A program made the position numbers and the translations under genes. This document shows, in pieces, positions 7,801 to 16,700 of a stretch of DNA of 19,275 nucleotides. Within the stretch, counting starts at the first letter, position 1. Every line of letters starts with the position of its first letter. The stretch is from JAHCHG01 sp038251885 (GTDB lineage Bacteria; Acidobacteriota; Blastocatellia; Pyrinomonadales; Pyrinomonadaceae). The notes beneath the pieces are model-generated. The model saw only the letters and a program-made list of their open reading frames with translations, made no database searches and was not told the DNA's origin. The DNA lies in assembly GCA_038251885.1 (NCBI GenBank), contig JBBSAX010000088.1, forward strand, positions 1-19,275, in the 5' to 3' direction.

Positions 7801-8295
7801 TTATTTCAAATCTTCGGTGTTATATCCAGACCACTGAATTTCTCTAGCTTTTATTTGAGAATCACTCCTTATTAGTAACTTTTCATATTCTTTGTCAACC
7901 GGAAAATCTCCATAATATTTATAATTAGCATATTCATTGTTTCCATAAAGTCGCGCACCACTATATGCAAATGAGTATTCTTTTCCATCTTCATCTACAA
8001 GTTTGATTTCGGGATTAATTACTTCTCCACTTGGAATTTTAATTCCTTCTGACGATGCAAAAGTTTCATAAGGCGGTTCTAAAACTATTGAAATATAATT
8101 AATATCTTTATCAATTTTCACTAAGTTTCGAGTATTAATTTCTTTCCACTCGGAAGTAATGAAAATATTCTTTTGTAAAGTAACTTCTTTAATATAGCTG
8201 CCCAAAACCCACCATTTTACAAATACAAATAACCCAACAAGAACTAAAAAAAATCCTGCTGATCCGATTATCAAAAATTTTACTTTACTTTTCAT
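7801..8295 (-). CDS. Membrane-anchored hypothetical protein (164 aa)
   Basis: This is an unrecognised protein. The start chosen is the ATG at 8295-8293 (MKSKVKFLIIGSAGFF). It overlaps the lnt stop as ATGA, the usual sign of translational coupling; an upstream ATG at 8325 would add ten residues and overlap lnt more deeply. Residues about 6-30 form one hydrophobic segment (FLIIGSAGFFLVLVGLFVFV). The remaining ~130 residues are soluble, with many beta-prone stretches, and would face the periplasm. No catalytic motif or cysteine pair is visible. The context between lnt and prfB suggests only shared transcription. A role in the envelope is possible but unproven. Confidence 0.8.
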   Translation of the reverse strand: MKSKVKFLIIGSAGFFLVLVGLFVFVKWWVLGSYIKEVTLQKNIFITSEWKEINTRNLVKIDKDINYISIVLEPPYETFASSEGIKIPSGEVINPEIKLVDEDGKEYSFAYSGARLYGNNEYANYKYYGDFPVDKEYEKLLIRSDSQIKAREIQWSGYNTEDLK

Positions 8296-9890
8296 AATTG
8301 ATCTTTTAGATGAGAATTTTTCCAAAAACTCAAAATCAACAAACCTAAACTAGCAACAATCGAAAGCCACGCGAACCAATCGCCGTATTTAACGTAGAAA
8401 GTTTTGCTTCCATCCGATTTTGTCATTGACCAAACGCGGATTTCTTCTGTATATGATTCCGACGGTTGCAAAATTTCGCCTCGCTCATTGATATAACCCG
8501 TAATTCCAACGTTCGTTGTTCGCAAAACCGGACGATTTGTTTCAACAGCGCGAAAAACCGCGCTTGCCAGATGCTGTTTCAAAACGCCTGTTTTGCCCAA
8601 ATACCCGTCGTTTGTCATTTCGATTAAAACATCCGCGCCATTTTTAACAAATTCTCGTGCAAGTGTCGGGAAATGCGATTCGTAACAAATCAAAATTCCT
8701 GTCTTTACTTCTCCGATATCAAAAATATCGTATTCTTTACCGAGTTCAAAACTTCCTATTAATGTCGGAATAACTTTCTGAATCTCTTCGGGAACGGGCG
8801 CGTATTCGCCAAACGGAACGAGATAAATTTTATCATACTGCCCGATTTTTCTGCCTTGAGCATTAACTAATACTACAGAATTAAAATAATTCCCTTTTGA
8901 TTCATTAGGTTCGGCTGAATTGAAAAGGACATAAGCATTATGTTTCAACGCAAAATTCGTAATAAATTGGCGAAATTCCGAATCTTCCTCATACATAAAA
9001 TTCATCGGTGATTCGGGGAAAATTATCAGCAGAGGATTTTTTTTATAATCAGGCTGCTCCAAAGCTAATTTTGCCAAACCTTCTTCAGCAAGTTTGACGT
9101 GCCGTTCCCGCAGATTGAGCCATTTTTCATAATTCAAACCGCTCATCGGAACATTTGCCTGAATTGCCACGACATTTGTTTTACTAAAATCATCTGATTT
9201 TCCATTTTCAGAATTTACGACAGATTGATTTTGGTAGCTGAAAAACAAAGTAAAAACAACAAATAAAACAGCAGAAACCGGAATGAATCTGAAAATAATT
9301 TTTGTTTTCTGAACGGGAAAAAAAATAAATGCAAGAAAGGCGTTCGTCAACAAAACTAAGAATCCGACAAGATAAATACCGCCGTATTGCGCTGATTGAA
9401 TGAATGTCGGATTAAACGCTTGCGAATACGCAATTTCATTCCAATTATTAAAACTGATGTGATACCTTGCAAATTCAAGCGCAGTCCACAAAAACGGTGC
9501 GGCAAAAATTCCGTAACTTCCCAATCTCTTTAAAATGATCGAAAGAAAACCTGCAAAAACCGCCGAATAAAGTCCGACAATCGAAACTATTATCAAAACT
9601 AAAAAATACGCGACGAACCACGGAAGTCCACCGTAGGTCGTCATTGCAAAAGTCAGCCACCAACAAGTTCCGAAGAAAAATCCCATGCCGAAAACCCAAC
9701 CCAGAATAGCGGATTTTAAAAAAGATTCCTTCTCGCGCTCAATGGCATAAAACAGCGGAATTAAACCGAACCAGGCGATAAACCACAAATCGAAATCCGG
9801 GAATGAAAGCGTTAAAAGTGTGAATGAAATAACAGCTAACAATACATTTGCAAACTTCGGCAACTTAGCTTTGGAAAAAGAAAACTTCAT
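8292..9890 (-). CDS. lnt: Apolipoprotein N-acyltransferase
   Basis: Lnt transfers a third acyl chain from phospholipid to the N-terminal cysteine of lipoproteins in the inner membrane. This is the last step of lipoprotein maturation in Gram-negative bacteria. The 532-residue protein has an N-terminal block of membrane helices (about 12-220), a periplasmic nitrilase-like domain (about 235-490), and a final membrane helix (about 505-525). The Glu-Lys-Cys catalytic triad is complete: Glu293 in IIFPESPMNF, Lys354 in YDKIYLVPFGEYAP, and Cys402 in GILICYESHFP. Length is close to E. coli Lnt (512). The last four bases overlap the next gene as ATGA. No Shine-Dalgarno is evident. A divergent promoter region lies upstream. 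Confidence 0.96.
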   Translation of the reverse strand: MKFSFSKAKLPKFANVLLAVISFTLLTLSFPDFDLWFIAWFGLIPLFYAIEREKESFLKSAILGWVFGMGFFFGTCWWLTFAMTTYGGLPWFVAYFLVLIIVSIVGLYSAVFAGFLSIILKRLGSYGIFAAPFLWTALEFARYHISFNNWNEIAYSQAFNPTFIQSAQYGGIYLVGFLVLLTNAFLAFIFFPVQKTKIIFRFIPVSAVLFVVFTLFFSYQNQSVVNSENGKSDDFSKTNVVAIQANVPMSGLNYEKWLNLRERHVKLAEEGLAKLALEQPDYKKNPLLIIFPESPMNFMYEEDSEFRQFITNFALKHNAYVLFNSAEPNESKGNYFNSVVLVNAQGRKIGQYDKIYLVPFGEYAPVPEEIQKVIPTLIGSFELGKEYDIFDIGEVKTGILICYESHFPTLAREFVKNGADVLIEMTNDGYLGKTGVLKQHLASAVFRAVETNRPVLRTTNVGITGYINERGEILQPSESYTEEIRVWSMTKSDGSKTFYVKYGDWFAWLSIVASLGLLILSFWKNSHLKDQL

Positions 9891-9966
9891 AACGTCAGTT
9901 TAACAAATAAATTCTGAATACCGTGAATTCAAAACTGTTTCAATACCGATTTTGTTCTAAATTCAC

Positions 9967-9972
9967 TATAAT
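9967..9972 (+). promoter_or_regulatory. Perfect -10 hexamer in the lnt-rpmE gap
   Basis: TATAAT occurs here on the plus strand, but no good -35 lies at the expected 16-18 bases upstream. It may be a secondary rpmE promoter or chance in an A/T-rich gap. The promoter at 10031 is better supported. Confidence 0.25.
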
Positions 9973-10030
9973 TTAAGACGAAATTGACCTTAAAACCACT
10001 AATCAATTTTCCGGCAAACTCTATGTTTGC

Positions 10031-10059
10031 TTGACGCTTCTAAGAGATGCAAGTATTAT
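10031..10059 (+). promoter_or_regulatory. Sigma-70-type promoter for rpmE
   Basis: TTGACG at 10031-10036 (5 of 6 matches to TTGACA) is followed by an exact 17-base spacer and TATTAT at 10054-10059 (5 of 6 matches to TATAAT). Transcription should begin near 10066, giving a leader of about 46 bases. An AAGGGGG Shine-Dalgarno lies at 10093-10099, about 12 bases before the rpmE ATG. Confidence 0.75.
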
Positions 10060-10111
10060 GATTGTTTACATTTTATGTGAAATAATCAAAACAAGGGGGC
10101 AAAATAAAATA

Positions 10112-10342
10112 ATGAAACCAGAAATACATCCTAAATACGACGAAATCACCGTAGCTTGTGCTTGCGGAAATACTTTTCAAACACGCTCGACAATGGGTGA
10201 AGATTTAAATATTGAAATCTGTTCGGAATGCCATCCGTTTTTTACCGGAAAGCAAAAATTAGTTGATACCGCCGGACGCGTTGACCGCTTTAACAAGCGT
10301 TACGCCCGAAGTGGTGCGGCGACTGCGAAAGCATCCGAATAA
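10112..10342 (+). CDS. rpmE: Large-subunit ribosomal protein L31 (zinc-binding form)
   Basis: bL31 bridges the 50S and 30S subunits. The 76-residue protein begins MKPEIHPKYDEITVACACGN and matches the L31 family along its length, with HPFFTGKQ and GRVDRFNKRY. Cys16, Cys18, Cys37 and Cys40 form the CxC...CxxC zinc site of the C-plus L31 type; this is the form that releases zinc and is replaced by a cysteine-free paralogue under zinc limitation in some bacteria. The start at 10112 is chosen by family length and by the AAGGGGG block upstream; the longer open frame from 10031 would begin inside the promoter. The C-terminus is slightly longer than in E. coli. A stem-loop at 10397-10481 follows. Confidence 0.96.
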   Translation: MKPEIHPKYDEITVACACGNTFQTRSTMGEDLNIEICSECHPFFTGKQKLVDTAGRVDRFNKRYARSGAATAKASE

Positions 10343-10396
10343 TATAATTGGGAAAAAGGTGAACTTTTTTACAAACCAATATTAGCCTATAAAAAT

Positions 10397-10489
10397 ATAA
10401 CGCCGACGCTTTTTCGCGCCGCTTGCTCTTAGTGTAAAATCTCTAAAGAGCAGACGCACAAGAAAAAAACTTCGGCGTTATTTTTTATT
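10397..10489 (+). terminator. Long structured hairpin after rpmE; terminator or small RNA
   Basis: ATAACGCCGA at 10397-10406 pairs perfectly with TCGGCGTTAT at 10472-10481, followed by TTTTTATTT. Inside, TTTTT (10410-10414) can pair with the A-run at 10463-10469. TGCTCTT (10424-10430) pairs with AAGAGCA (10446-10452), extended by AG/CT across a bulged A. The whole is an elongated 85-base stem with internal loops ending in a U-run. It is longer and more elaborate than a simple intrinsic terminator, so a small RNA or regulatory leader of the next gene is possible. Confidence 0.65.
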
Positions 10490-10547
10490 TGAATTCCGAT
10501 TTGATTAGACATCTTTAGACATTAAATTGAAATCAAAAGCCAAAGCT

Positions 10548-11744
10548 ATGAAAAACAAAAAAAAATCCGTACGAAAAATTACACTTTTGCACACATTATT
10601 CAGCGTTCAGCGTGATTTGATTGTCGGCGGTCAAGCCGTGATGGAAGGCGTAATGATGCGAACTCCGAGTGCGTATGCGATTGCCTGTCGCAAATCCGAC
10701 GGTACAATCATTAAAACAGCGGAAAGTCTGCCGAAATGGAGCGATAAGCATAAATGGCTCGATATTCCGGTTCTTCGCGGCGGCGCAACTTTGATTCAAT
10801 CAATGGCTCTCGGCATTAAAGCTCTGAATTTTTCGGCGCAAGTCGCGCACGAAGATATGGAAGAACAGGAAGCCTTAGAAAAAGCGAAGGAATTTCAAAC
10901 CGAAGCAGTTTTAGCTGGCGGAACTTTGGACGAAAATTTCACGAAAGCGCGAACGACAGTAATTATGCCGGAGAAAAAGGAAGAGAAGAAGAAGGCTTCG
11001 CAAGCGGCAGGCGCGGTCGGTTCGATAATTTTCGCGCTCGGTTTTAACATTTTGCTTTTCGTCGTTGCGCCGCTTCTTTTAACCAATATTTTATTTATCG
11101 CGCTCGGTTGGGCAGGTCAGCCGACGCTTTCCGAAAATGCCGCGTGGTGGCAAACGGCGATGGCGTATATTTGGCGAATAAAACTCGATACATTCGGTTC
11201 ATGGGTTGGCTTTAATTTAATTGACGGCATCATCAGAATGATCTTTTTCGTATTGATGATTTTTTCGATGTCGTATTTGAAAGACATTCGCAGAGTTTTT
11301 GAATATCACGGCGCGGAACACAAAACGGTTTTCGCTTGGGAAAAAGGCGCGGAATTAACGCCGGAAAACGCGCACGTCCAAAAACGTCAGCATCCGCGTT
11401 GCGGAACTTCGTTCTTGATGGTCGTGATGCTCGTTTCAATCGTTCTTTTTTCGGTCATTACGTTTGAAGCAACGTGGCTGAATTTGCTTGTCAGAATTAT
11501 CTTAATGCCGCTTGTTGCCGGACTTTCTTATGAGATTATCCGCTACGCCGCGAAAAAAGAATCGAGTGTTGTGTTCAAATTAATGACGCTTCCCGGTCTT
11601 TGGCTGCAAAATATCACGACACAAGAACCTGACAGCGAACAACTCGAAGTTGCGATTGAAGCATTAAAAGAATCTCTGAAATTTGAGCCGATTGAGGCAC
11701 AATTTGTTCCGGCTGTTGATAGAGAATTGGAAGTTGTAGTTTAG
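10548..11744 (+). CDS. DUF1385 family membrane protein (YqhQ-like)
   Basis: This protein belongs to the DUF1385 family, whose molecular role is not established. Starting at the ATG at 10548 it has 398 residues; a TTG at 10527 would add seven. The family signature GGQAVMEGVMMR is at about 27-38. Two further conserved stretches are EYHGAEHKTVFAWEKG (about 250-265) and HPRCGTSFL (about 280-290), with His, Glu and Cys residues that could bind a metal. Hydrophobic segments occur at about 160-190, 225-250 and 290-345. A Lys/Glu-rich region (about 130-150) precedes the first. The gene lies 77 bases before prfA; yqhQ-like genes are, to my recollection, found near prfA in other phyla, which supports the call. 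No Shine-Dalgarno is visible. Confidence 0.9.
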   Translation: MKNKKKSVRKITLLHTLFSVQRDLIVGGQAVMEGVMMRTPSAYAIACRKSDGTIIKTAESLPKWSDKHKWLDIPVLRGGATLIQSMALGIKALNFSAQVAHEDMEEQEALEKAKEFQTEAVLAGGTLDENFTKARTTVIMPEKKEEKKKASQAAGAVGSIIFALGFNILLFVVAPLLLTNILFIALGWAGQPTLSENAAWWQTAMAYIWRIKLDTFGSWVGFNLIDGIIRMIFFVLMIFSMSYLKDIRRVFEYHGAEHKTVFAWEKGAELTPENAHVQKRQHPRCGTSFLMVVMLVSIVLFSVITFEATWLNLLVRIILMPLVAGLSYEIIRYAAKKESSVVFKLMTLPGLWLQNITTQEPDSEQLEVAIEALKESLKFEPIEAQFVPAVDRELEVVV

Positions 11745-11757
11745 CGTTTTGATTTTT

Positions 11758-11772
11758 AATTTACGGTAAATT
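11758..11772. promoter_or_regulatory. 15-bp palindrome before prfA
   Basis: AATTTAC, a central G, and GTAAATT form a perfect palindrome in the 77-base gap between the DUF1385 gene and prfA. In this A/T-rich setting it may be chance. If functional it would be an operator-sized site about 50 bases before the prfA start. Confidence 0.25.
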
Positions 11773-11821
11773 TCATTAAAAATTAACGGTTACACAATTA
11801 AATTAAAACGGATAAATTATT

Positions 11822-12898
11822 ATGTTAGAAAAACTTGCACAAATTGAAGAAAACTACGAAGACCTGAACACACAACTTTCTTCGCCGGATATTATGTCCG
11901 ATATTTCGATCTATACCAAGCTGATGAAACAGCACGCTTCATTGGGCGAAATTGTTTCAAAATACCGCGAAGTTAAGAAAATGAATGAAGAACTCGCGGG
12001 AGCAAAAGAACTTCTGGCTGAAACGGAAGATGCAGATATGCGCGAACTCGCCGAAATGGAAATTGCGGAAATCGAAGAAAATCTTGAAAAGGCGGAAGAA
12101 AAGTTAAAGTTTCTATTGATTCCGAAAGATCCGAACGACGAGAAAAATGTCATTCTCGAAATTCGCGCCGGAACGGGCGGCGATGAAGCGACGCTTTTTG
12201 CGGCGGAAATTCTGCGAATGTATGCGCGTTATGCTGAACGTCAGGGCTGGAAGATGGAAATTATGGGAATGTCCGACACAGGTGTCGGCGGTATTAAAGA
12301 CGCTTTTGCGATGATCGAAGGCGATAATGTTTATTCAAAAATGCGTTATGAATCGGGCGTTCACCGCGTTCAGCGCGTTCCGCAAACCGAAACTTCCGGT
12401 CGAATTCATACTTCGGCAATTACGGTCGCAGTTCTCCCTGAAGCTGAAGAAGTTGATGTGCAGATTGACCAAAATGATTTGCGAATTGATACTTTTTGTT
12501 CGAGCGGTCCGGGCGGTCAATCGGTGAATACGACTTATTCAGCCGTCAGAATTACCCATCTTCCGACAAATGTTGTCGTTTCGATGCAGGACGAAAAATC
12601 GCAGATCAAAAACCGCGAAAAAGCAATGCGTGTTTTGCGTGCAAGATTGCAGGAAATCGAAGAACAAAAACAGCACGACGCGCTGGCTTCGGAAAGAAAA
12701 TCACAGGTTGGAACAGGCGACCGTTCGGAAAAAATTCGCACTTATAATTTCAAGGAAAATCGCGTTTCGGATCACCGAATCGGTTTGACGACTCACCAAC
12801 TCGAATCCGTAATGGAAGGCGGTTTGGACGAATTTGTTGATGCTTTAACCCAACATTATCAAACAGAAAAATTAAAAGCCGAAACTGTTTCGGCATAA
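11822..12898 (+). CDS. prfA: Peptide chain release factor 1
   Basis: RF1 releases peptides at UAG and UAA. The 358-residue protein has an N-terminal helical domain 1 (about 1-105, very Glu/Lys-rich), the codon-recognition domain, and the catalytic core. The anticodon-like tripeptide is Pro187-Gln188-Thr189 (PQT, the RF1 PxT class rather than RF2 SPF). The GGQ that reaches the peptidyl-transferase centre is at 231-233 in SSGPGGQSVNTTYSAVRITH. Its length matches E. coli RF1 (360). The glutamine is normally methylated by PrmC, which is not in this window. No Shine-Dalgarno precedes the ATG, which is set in an A/T-rich stretch. A repeat array lies directly after its stop. Confidence 0.97.
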   Translation: MLEKLAQIEENYEDLNTQLSSPDIMSDISIYTKLMKQHASLGEIVSKYREVKKMNEELAGAKELLAETEDADMRELAEMEIAEIEENLEKAEEKLKFLLIPKDPNDEKNVILEIRAGTGGDEATLFAAEILRMYARYAERQGWKMEIMGMSDTGVGGIKDAFAMIEGDNVYSKMRYESGVHRVQRVPQTETSGRIHTSAITVAVLPEAEEVDVQIDQNDLRIDTFCSSGPGGQSVNTTYSAVRITHLPTNVVVSMQDEKSQIKNREKAMRVLRARLQEIEEQKQHDALASERKSQVGTGDRSEKIRTYNFKENRVSDHRIGLTTHQLESVMEGGLDEFVDALTQHYQTEKLKAETVSA

Positions 12899-12900
12899 AA

Positions 12901-12992
12901 AGTCTGGGAAGTCTGGAAAGTCTGAGAAGTCTTGGAAGAAAGGGACTTTCTAGACTTCCTAGACTTCCTAGACTTCCTAGACTTTCCAGACT
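12901..12992. repeat. Inverted array of 9-bp AGTCT-type repeats
   Basis: The left half has four units of about 9 bases beginning AGTCT (12901, 12910, 12919, 12928). The right half has five or so units ending in AGACT, three of them identical TCCTAGACT copies. The halves are mutually inverted: AGTCTGGAAAGTCT at 12910-12923 pairs perfectly with AGACTTTCCAGACT at 12979-12992, and AGAAAG/CTTTCT close the tip at 12937-12951. The array fills almost the whole gap between the prfA stop and the phosphatase start. It may serve as a stable 3' hairpin for prfA. The periodic units suggest growth by replication slippage. Confidence 0.85.
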
Positions 12993-12994
12993 CT

Positions 12995-13648
12995 ATGGTT
13001 ACAAGACTTTATCTCGTCAGACACGGACAATCTGCCGGAAATGCCGAAGGAAGATTCGGCGGACATTCGCCGACTCCGCTTTCTGATTTGGGTGAAGAAC
13101 AAGCTAAAATTACCGCAAACTATTTATTAAAAGAAAGAATTGGCGCAATTTATTCGAGCGATTTAATTCGCGCCGTTAAAACCGCTGAACCGCTTGCCGA
13201 ACTTCTCGATTTACCGATAATTAAAACCTCTGCCTTCCGCGAAAGAAAAGTAGGGGTTTTAGAAGGATTGACGTTTGACGAGTCAAAAGCGCAGTATCCG
13301 AAAGATTATTACGCGCTTGTTAATCGAGATATTCAGCACGTAATTACAGGGGGCGAAAGTTACCGGCAACTTTTAAGACGAGCGACCGGAGTCTTGCGTG
13401 AAATTCTCCAAATTCATCGCGGCGAAAGAGTCGCCATATTCTCGCATACCGGAACGATCTGCTTTTTAACCTTGCATCTGATCGGCGCAATTCACCGCAA
13501 AACCCAAACAACACCGTGGCTCGTAACTTCCAATTGCGGCATCAACCGCTTTGAAATTCGCGGACTCAGAAATATTCGCGTGATGGCAATCAATGATACG
13601 CGCCATTTGACCGAAATCTCCGGCAACGATTCTTTTGCCGCACATTAG
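12995..13648 (+). CDS. Histidine phosphatase (phosphoglycerate-mutase-like)
   Basis: This is a branch-1 histidine phosphatase; such enzymes pass phosphate through a histidine. With the ATG at 12995 the protein has 217 residues and starts MVTRLYLVRHGQSAGNAEGR. The RHG motif gives the nucleophile His10 next to Arg9. Arg59 (SSDLIRAVKTA), Glu83 (FRERKVGVLEG) and His151 (IFSHTGTICF) complete the active site. The substrate cannot be told: phosphoglycerate mutase-like, alpha-ribazole phosphatase-like (CobC) or another phosphomonoesterase are all possible, and no cobalamin genes are nearby. The frame stays open upstream through the 9-bp repeats, encoding DFLDFLDFLDF from a TTG at 12932. I reject that extension because family members begin just before the RHG motif. 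Confidence 0.9.
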   Translation: MVTRLYLVRHGQSAGNAEGRFGGHSPTPLSDLGEEQAKITANYLLKERIGAIYSSDLIRAVKTAEPLAELLDLPIIKTSAFRERKVGVLEGLTFDESKAQYPKDYYALVNRDIQHVITGGESYRQLLRRATGVLREILQIHRGERVAIFSHTGTICFLTLHLIGAIHRKTQTTPWLVTSNCGINRFEIRGLRNIRVMAINDTRHLTEISGNDSFAAH

Positions 13649-13674
13649 ATCTTAAAAATCCTTCAAAACAAAAA

Positions 13675-13702
13675 AAGACCGGAGCAAGAAAACTCCGGTC
13701 TT
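13675..13702 (-). terminator. Bidirectional intrinsic terminator
   Basis: AAGACCGGAG (13675-13684) and CTCCGGTCTT (13693-13702) form a perfect 10-bp stem with an 8-base loop. Read on the minus strand the stem is followed by an uninterrupted T-run and TTTTG, a strong terminator for the receptor gene ending at 13727. Read on the plus strand a weaker AAAGTTTATTT follows, so it may also stop transcription of the phosphatase gene ending at 13648. Confidence 0.9.
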
Positions 13703-13726
13703 AAAGTTTATTTCCGAATATTCAAA

Positions 13727-16700
13727 TTAGAATGAATAACGGAAACCAAACTGCATTTGGCGCGGTTCGCCCTGAATTGTATCGTAAAGGCGACCGAAGC
13801 TTCCAGGTGCATTTTGTTGGAGAACGCCTGTATCTTGCGGTAAGCCATAGGATGTACGTGTTACAGCATTACCTGAAATATCAAAGTACTGTACGTTCGT
13901 GACGTTAAAGACTTCCCAACGGAATTGGAATTTGTGGTTTTCACTCCAGGGCATCGTAAATGTCTTGGAAAGACCTAAATCCATAGTCGAATATCCGGGT
14001 AAACGGAAAACATTGCGGTCTCCTGTTTCACCGGGACGAGCATTGCGGAATGAATTAAACGCTTGTTGCGGACTTGAAAATACATTTCGTGTATCGCGAT
14101 TGACTCCGAAATCAACGTTTGATAAACGGACTCCATTTGATTGAACATTCCAGTTCGTTGCCCATTGTGCCGCATCAAACGGCGGCGAAAATGGCAACCC
14201 TGTATTCCACCGGTAAACGCCGGCAAGCTGCCATCCACCAAGGAAAGCATCTGCTACTGAATTCAGATCACTGAAATATGCACGACCTTTACCAATCGGG
14301 AGTTGAAAAATGAAGTTTGCATTGATGGAGTGTTTTATATCAAAATCCGAAACCGAATACTGATCATCTGGTCTCAGCGGATTTAAGATAAACTGTGAAC
14401 CATAAGAACCGCCGGTTTGCAAACCCGAGGCGTTATCCATTGATTTTGAAAATGTATAATTAATGTCATAAGACAAAATATCTCCAAGTCTTTGACGCAA
14501 CGTAAACACGCCGCCGTGATAGTCTGATTTAGCTATCGAACTATACGAAGAAAATGCTGCATATTGCGGATGGAAGAACATATTCGGAAAACGTCCTGGA
14601 TTTGATGGTAATCCGAATGCTGTCGCATCATCAATAATTAGCTGAATAAAAGTATAGTCGGCAATATCAAAACCATCTCTTGATATTAAACCGAAAATAG
14701 CCTGCGTATTATTATTTGCCGGAAGTCCGAAACCAGCAAGTGCTGTTCTCGCATTCGGAAATAAGTTCTCAAAATATGGAATTGCACCCAGACTCGTGAT
14801 CGGAGTATTTGCATTACGTGCATCAACCAATAAACCAGCCGCTGTGTACCAGTCCATTCCGGTTGCCGGATCAACCAAATTATTAAGTGCCATTACATCG
14901 CGTGTTGCCAGAAGATTTCGGGCAGAACGTCCAACATACGAAGCTTCAACATACATTCCTTTAGGCAGTTGGCGACCGTATGAGACATTCCATGTGTAAT
15001 GAGTTGGCGATTTGATCGTTCCGTCAAGCGAAACTTCAATACGCTGTTCTTCATCAGCCGGAGTACTGAATCTTTGGACCGGAGCAGGAATTCCAGGGAG
15101 CGCGCGGATAGCTTGTCCGAAGCCTGTAAATGGCGGTGCCGGTCGGTCTGTTACATTGTAAGTATTAGCAGAAATACCAACCGATGATGTAAATCCGATC
15201 GTTGACAGACCATCAAAGGAAACAGCTAATTGCTGACCAAAATAGTCGTTCAAGATTCTGAATCCGCCGCGAATCGTCGAGTCTCCTTCATTACCGAATA
15301 ATTTTCTCAAGAATCCGCCTTCAAAATTCGGTGACCACGCAATCGCAACACTCGGTTGGAAGTTATTCCAATCCATACTATAAAAACCTGGAGCATTGTT
15401 TGCAGGTCCGGCTTTCTCGAAATTAATCAAGTCATTAAAAGGGACACCTTGTGCGGCACTTGCTATACGACGGTCAAAATAGTCGCCCAATCTTATATCA
15501 GGAACAACTTGGAATCCGTTTTGCTCATAAACCGGACGGCTTAAACCATAGCGCAATCCTGCGGTTAAGGTTAGGTTACGTCTGATTTTCCAGGTATCCT
15601 GTACATAAGTATCATATTCTTCAGTCGCAAAATTACGATTTACCGGAGTTCCTGCGGGCAGAACACTTCCGTCAATATCAAAGGTAAAATTACCGCTGTA
15701 TTGCGAAAACCGTCCAATTAAAGCAGTTGCCGCATTTTGAACTATAGAGCGATTGCCGCTTGCAATTGTGTAACCGGCAGCTGTAATTTGATTGGAAACG
15801 ACCGCACCTGAAAGATCATAAAAAGAAGGATTTGTAACACCATCATCAAATGCATTGCCTAAATCTTCACGTTTGTTACGAATAATTCGCACATTACCAC
15901 CGATTTGAATAGTATGATTACCTTTTATCCAGGTAAGATCATCCGTCAAATTGTGTACGGGCGTTACGCGGCTCAGCGTTCTGCTGAAAAACAAAGGTTG
16001 ATAAACAAATCGGAAGCTAATTGCGTTGTCTGAGGAGTCGCCTTGTGTGCTGAAAGCCTGGCGACTTAAACCGTAACGGAAATTGTTTACGATATTACTA
16101 TTAACCGTCCAGTTATGCCCAACAACGAATCCGTATGGATGTTCCCAAAGAGAGGTTGACGGAGTATCAGGAAAATATGATGTTCCGTTGTTAAGATCAT
16201 ATTGATAGTTACCACGGAAAAACAAGGACTGCTTATCATTGAGCAAATAATCGAAGCGAACGATATGAGTATTTTCGTCATCCGTTGTTGGCGAATTAAA
16301 ACGAAATCCGCCGGTATTTAATCCGTCGCCAAAGCCGGGTTCATTTGCCGAATAACGTGAAGCCGCACCGGCAAACACAGCAACCGCTGCCTGATTTACT
16401 CCAACTTGCGAATAAATAGTATTTAATTGAGCTGTTGTTAATGCACATAATCCATTAACACAACCCGGACCGGTTCCGTTAAACTTCAAAATACCTTGTC
16501 CTAAACTGGCTAAAGGTACTGTTCTAACAACTGAAGCGTCTTGCTGTTCTCTTTGTCCTTCATAAGTATAAAAGAAAAATAATTTGTCTTTCTTGATCGG
16601 ACCACCGACTGCGCCGCCAAAGATGTCGCGCGCCAAACTTGGACGCTCAACTCCTGCCAAATTGTTAAAGAAACTATTGGCAGAAAAAGCTGTCGGGCGA

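Noticed and set aside
7559..8295. Toxin-antitoxin pair from two adjacent small genes
   Set aside because: Both proteins are single-pass membrane types with no toxin or antitoxin motifs, and they are packed within a housekeeping operon.
10031..10111. 27-residue N-terminal extension of L31
   Set aside because: The TTG start is the -35 element of the likely promoter, and L31 proteins begin at the MKPEIHPKY position.
12901..12992. Possible CRISPR array
   Set aside because: The units are only about 9 bases, directly abutting without spacers, and switch orientation; there are no cas genes.
12932..12994. N-terminal extension of the histidine phosphatase (DFLDFLDFLDF)
   Set aside because: It begins at a TTG within the repeat array; histidine phosphatases of this class start just before the RHG motif, which fits the ATG at 12995.
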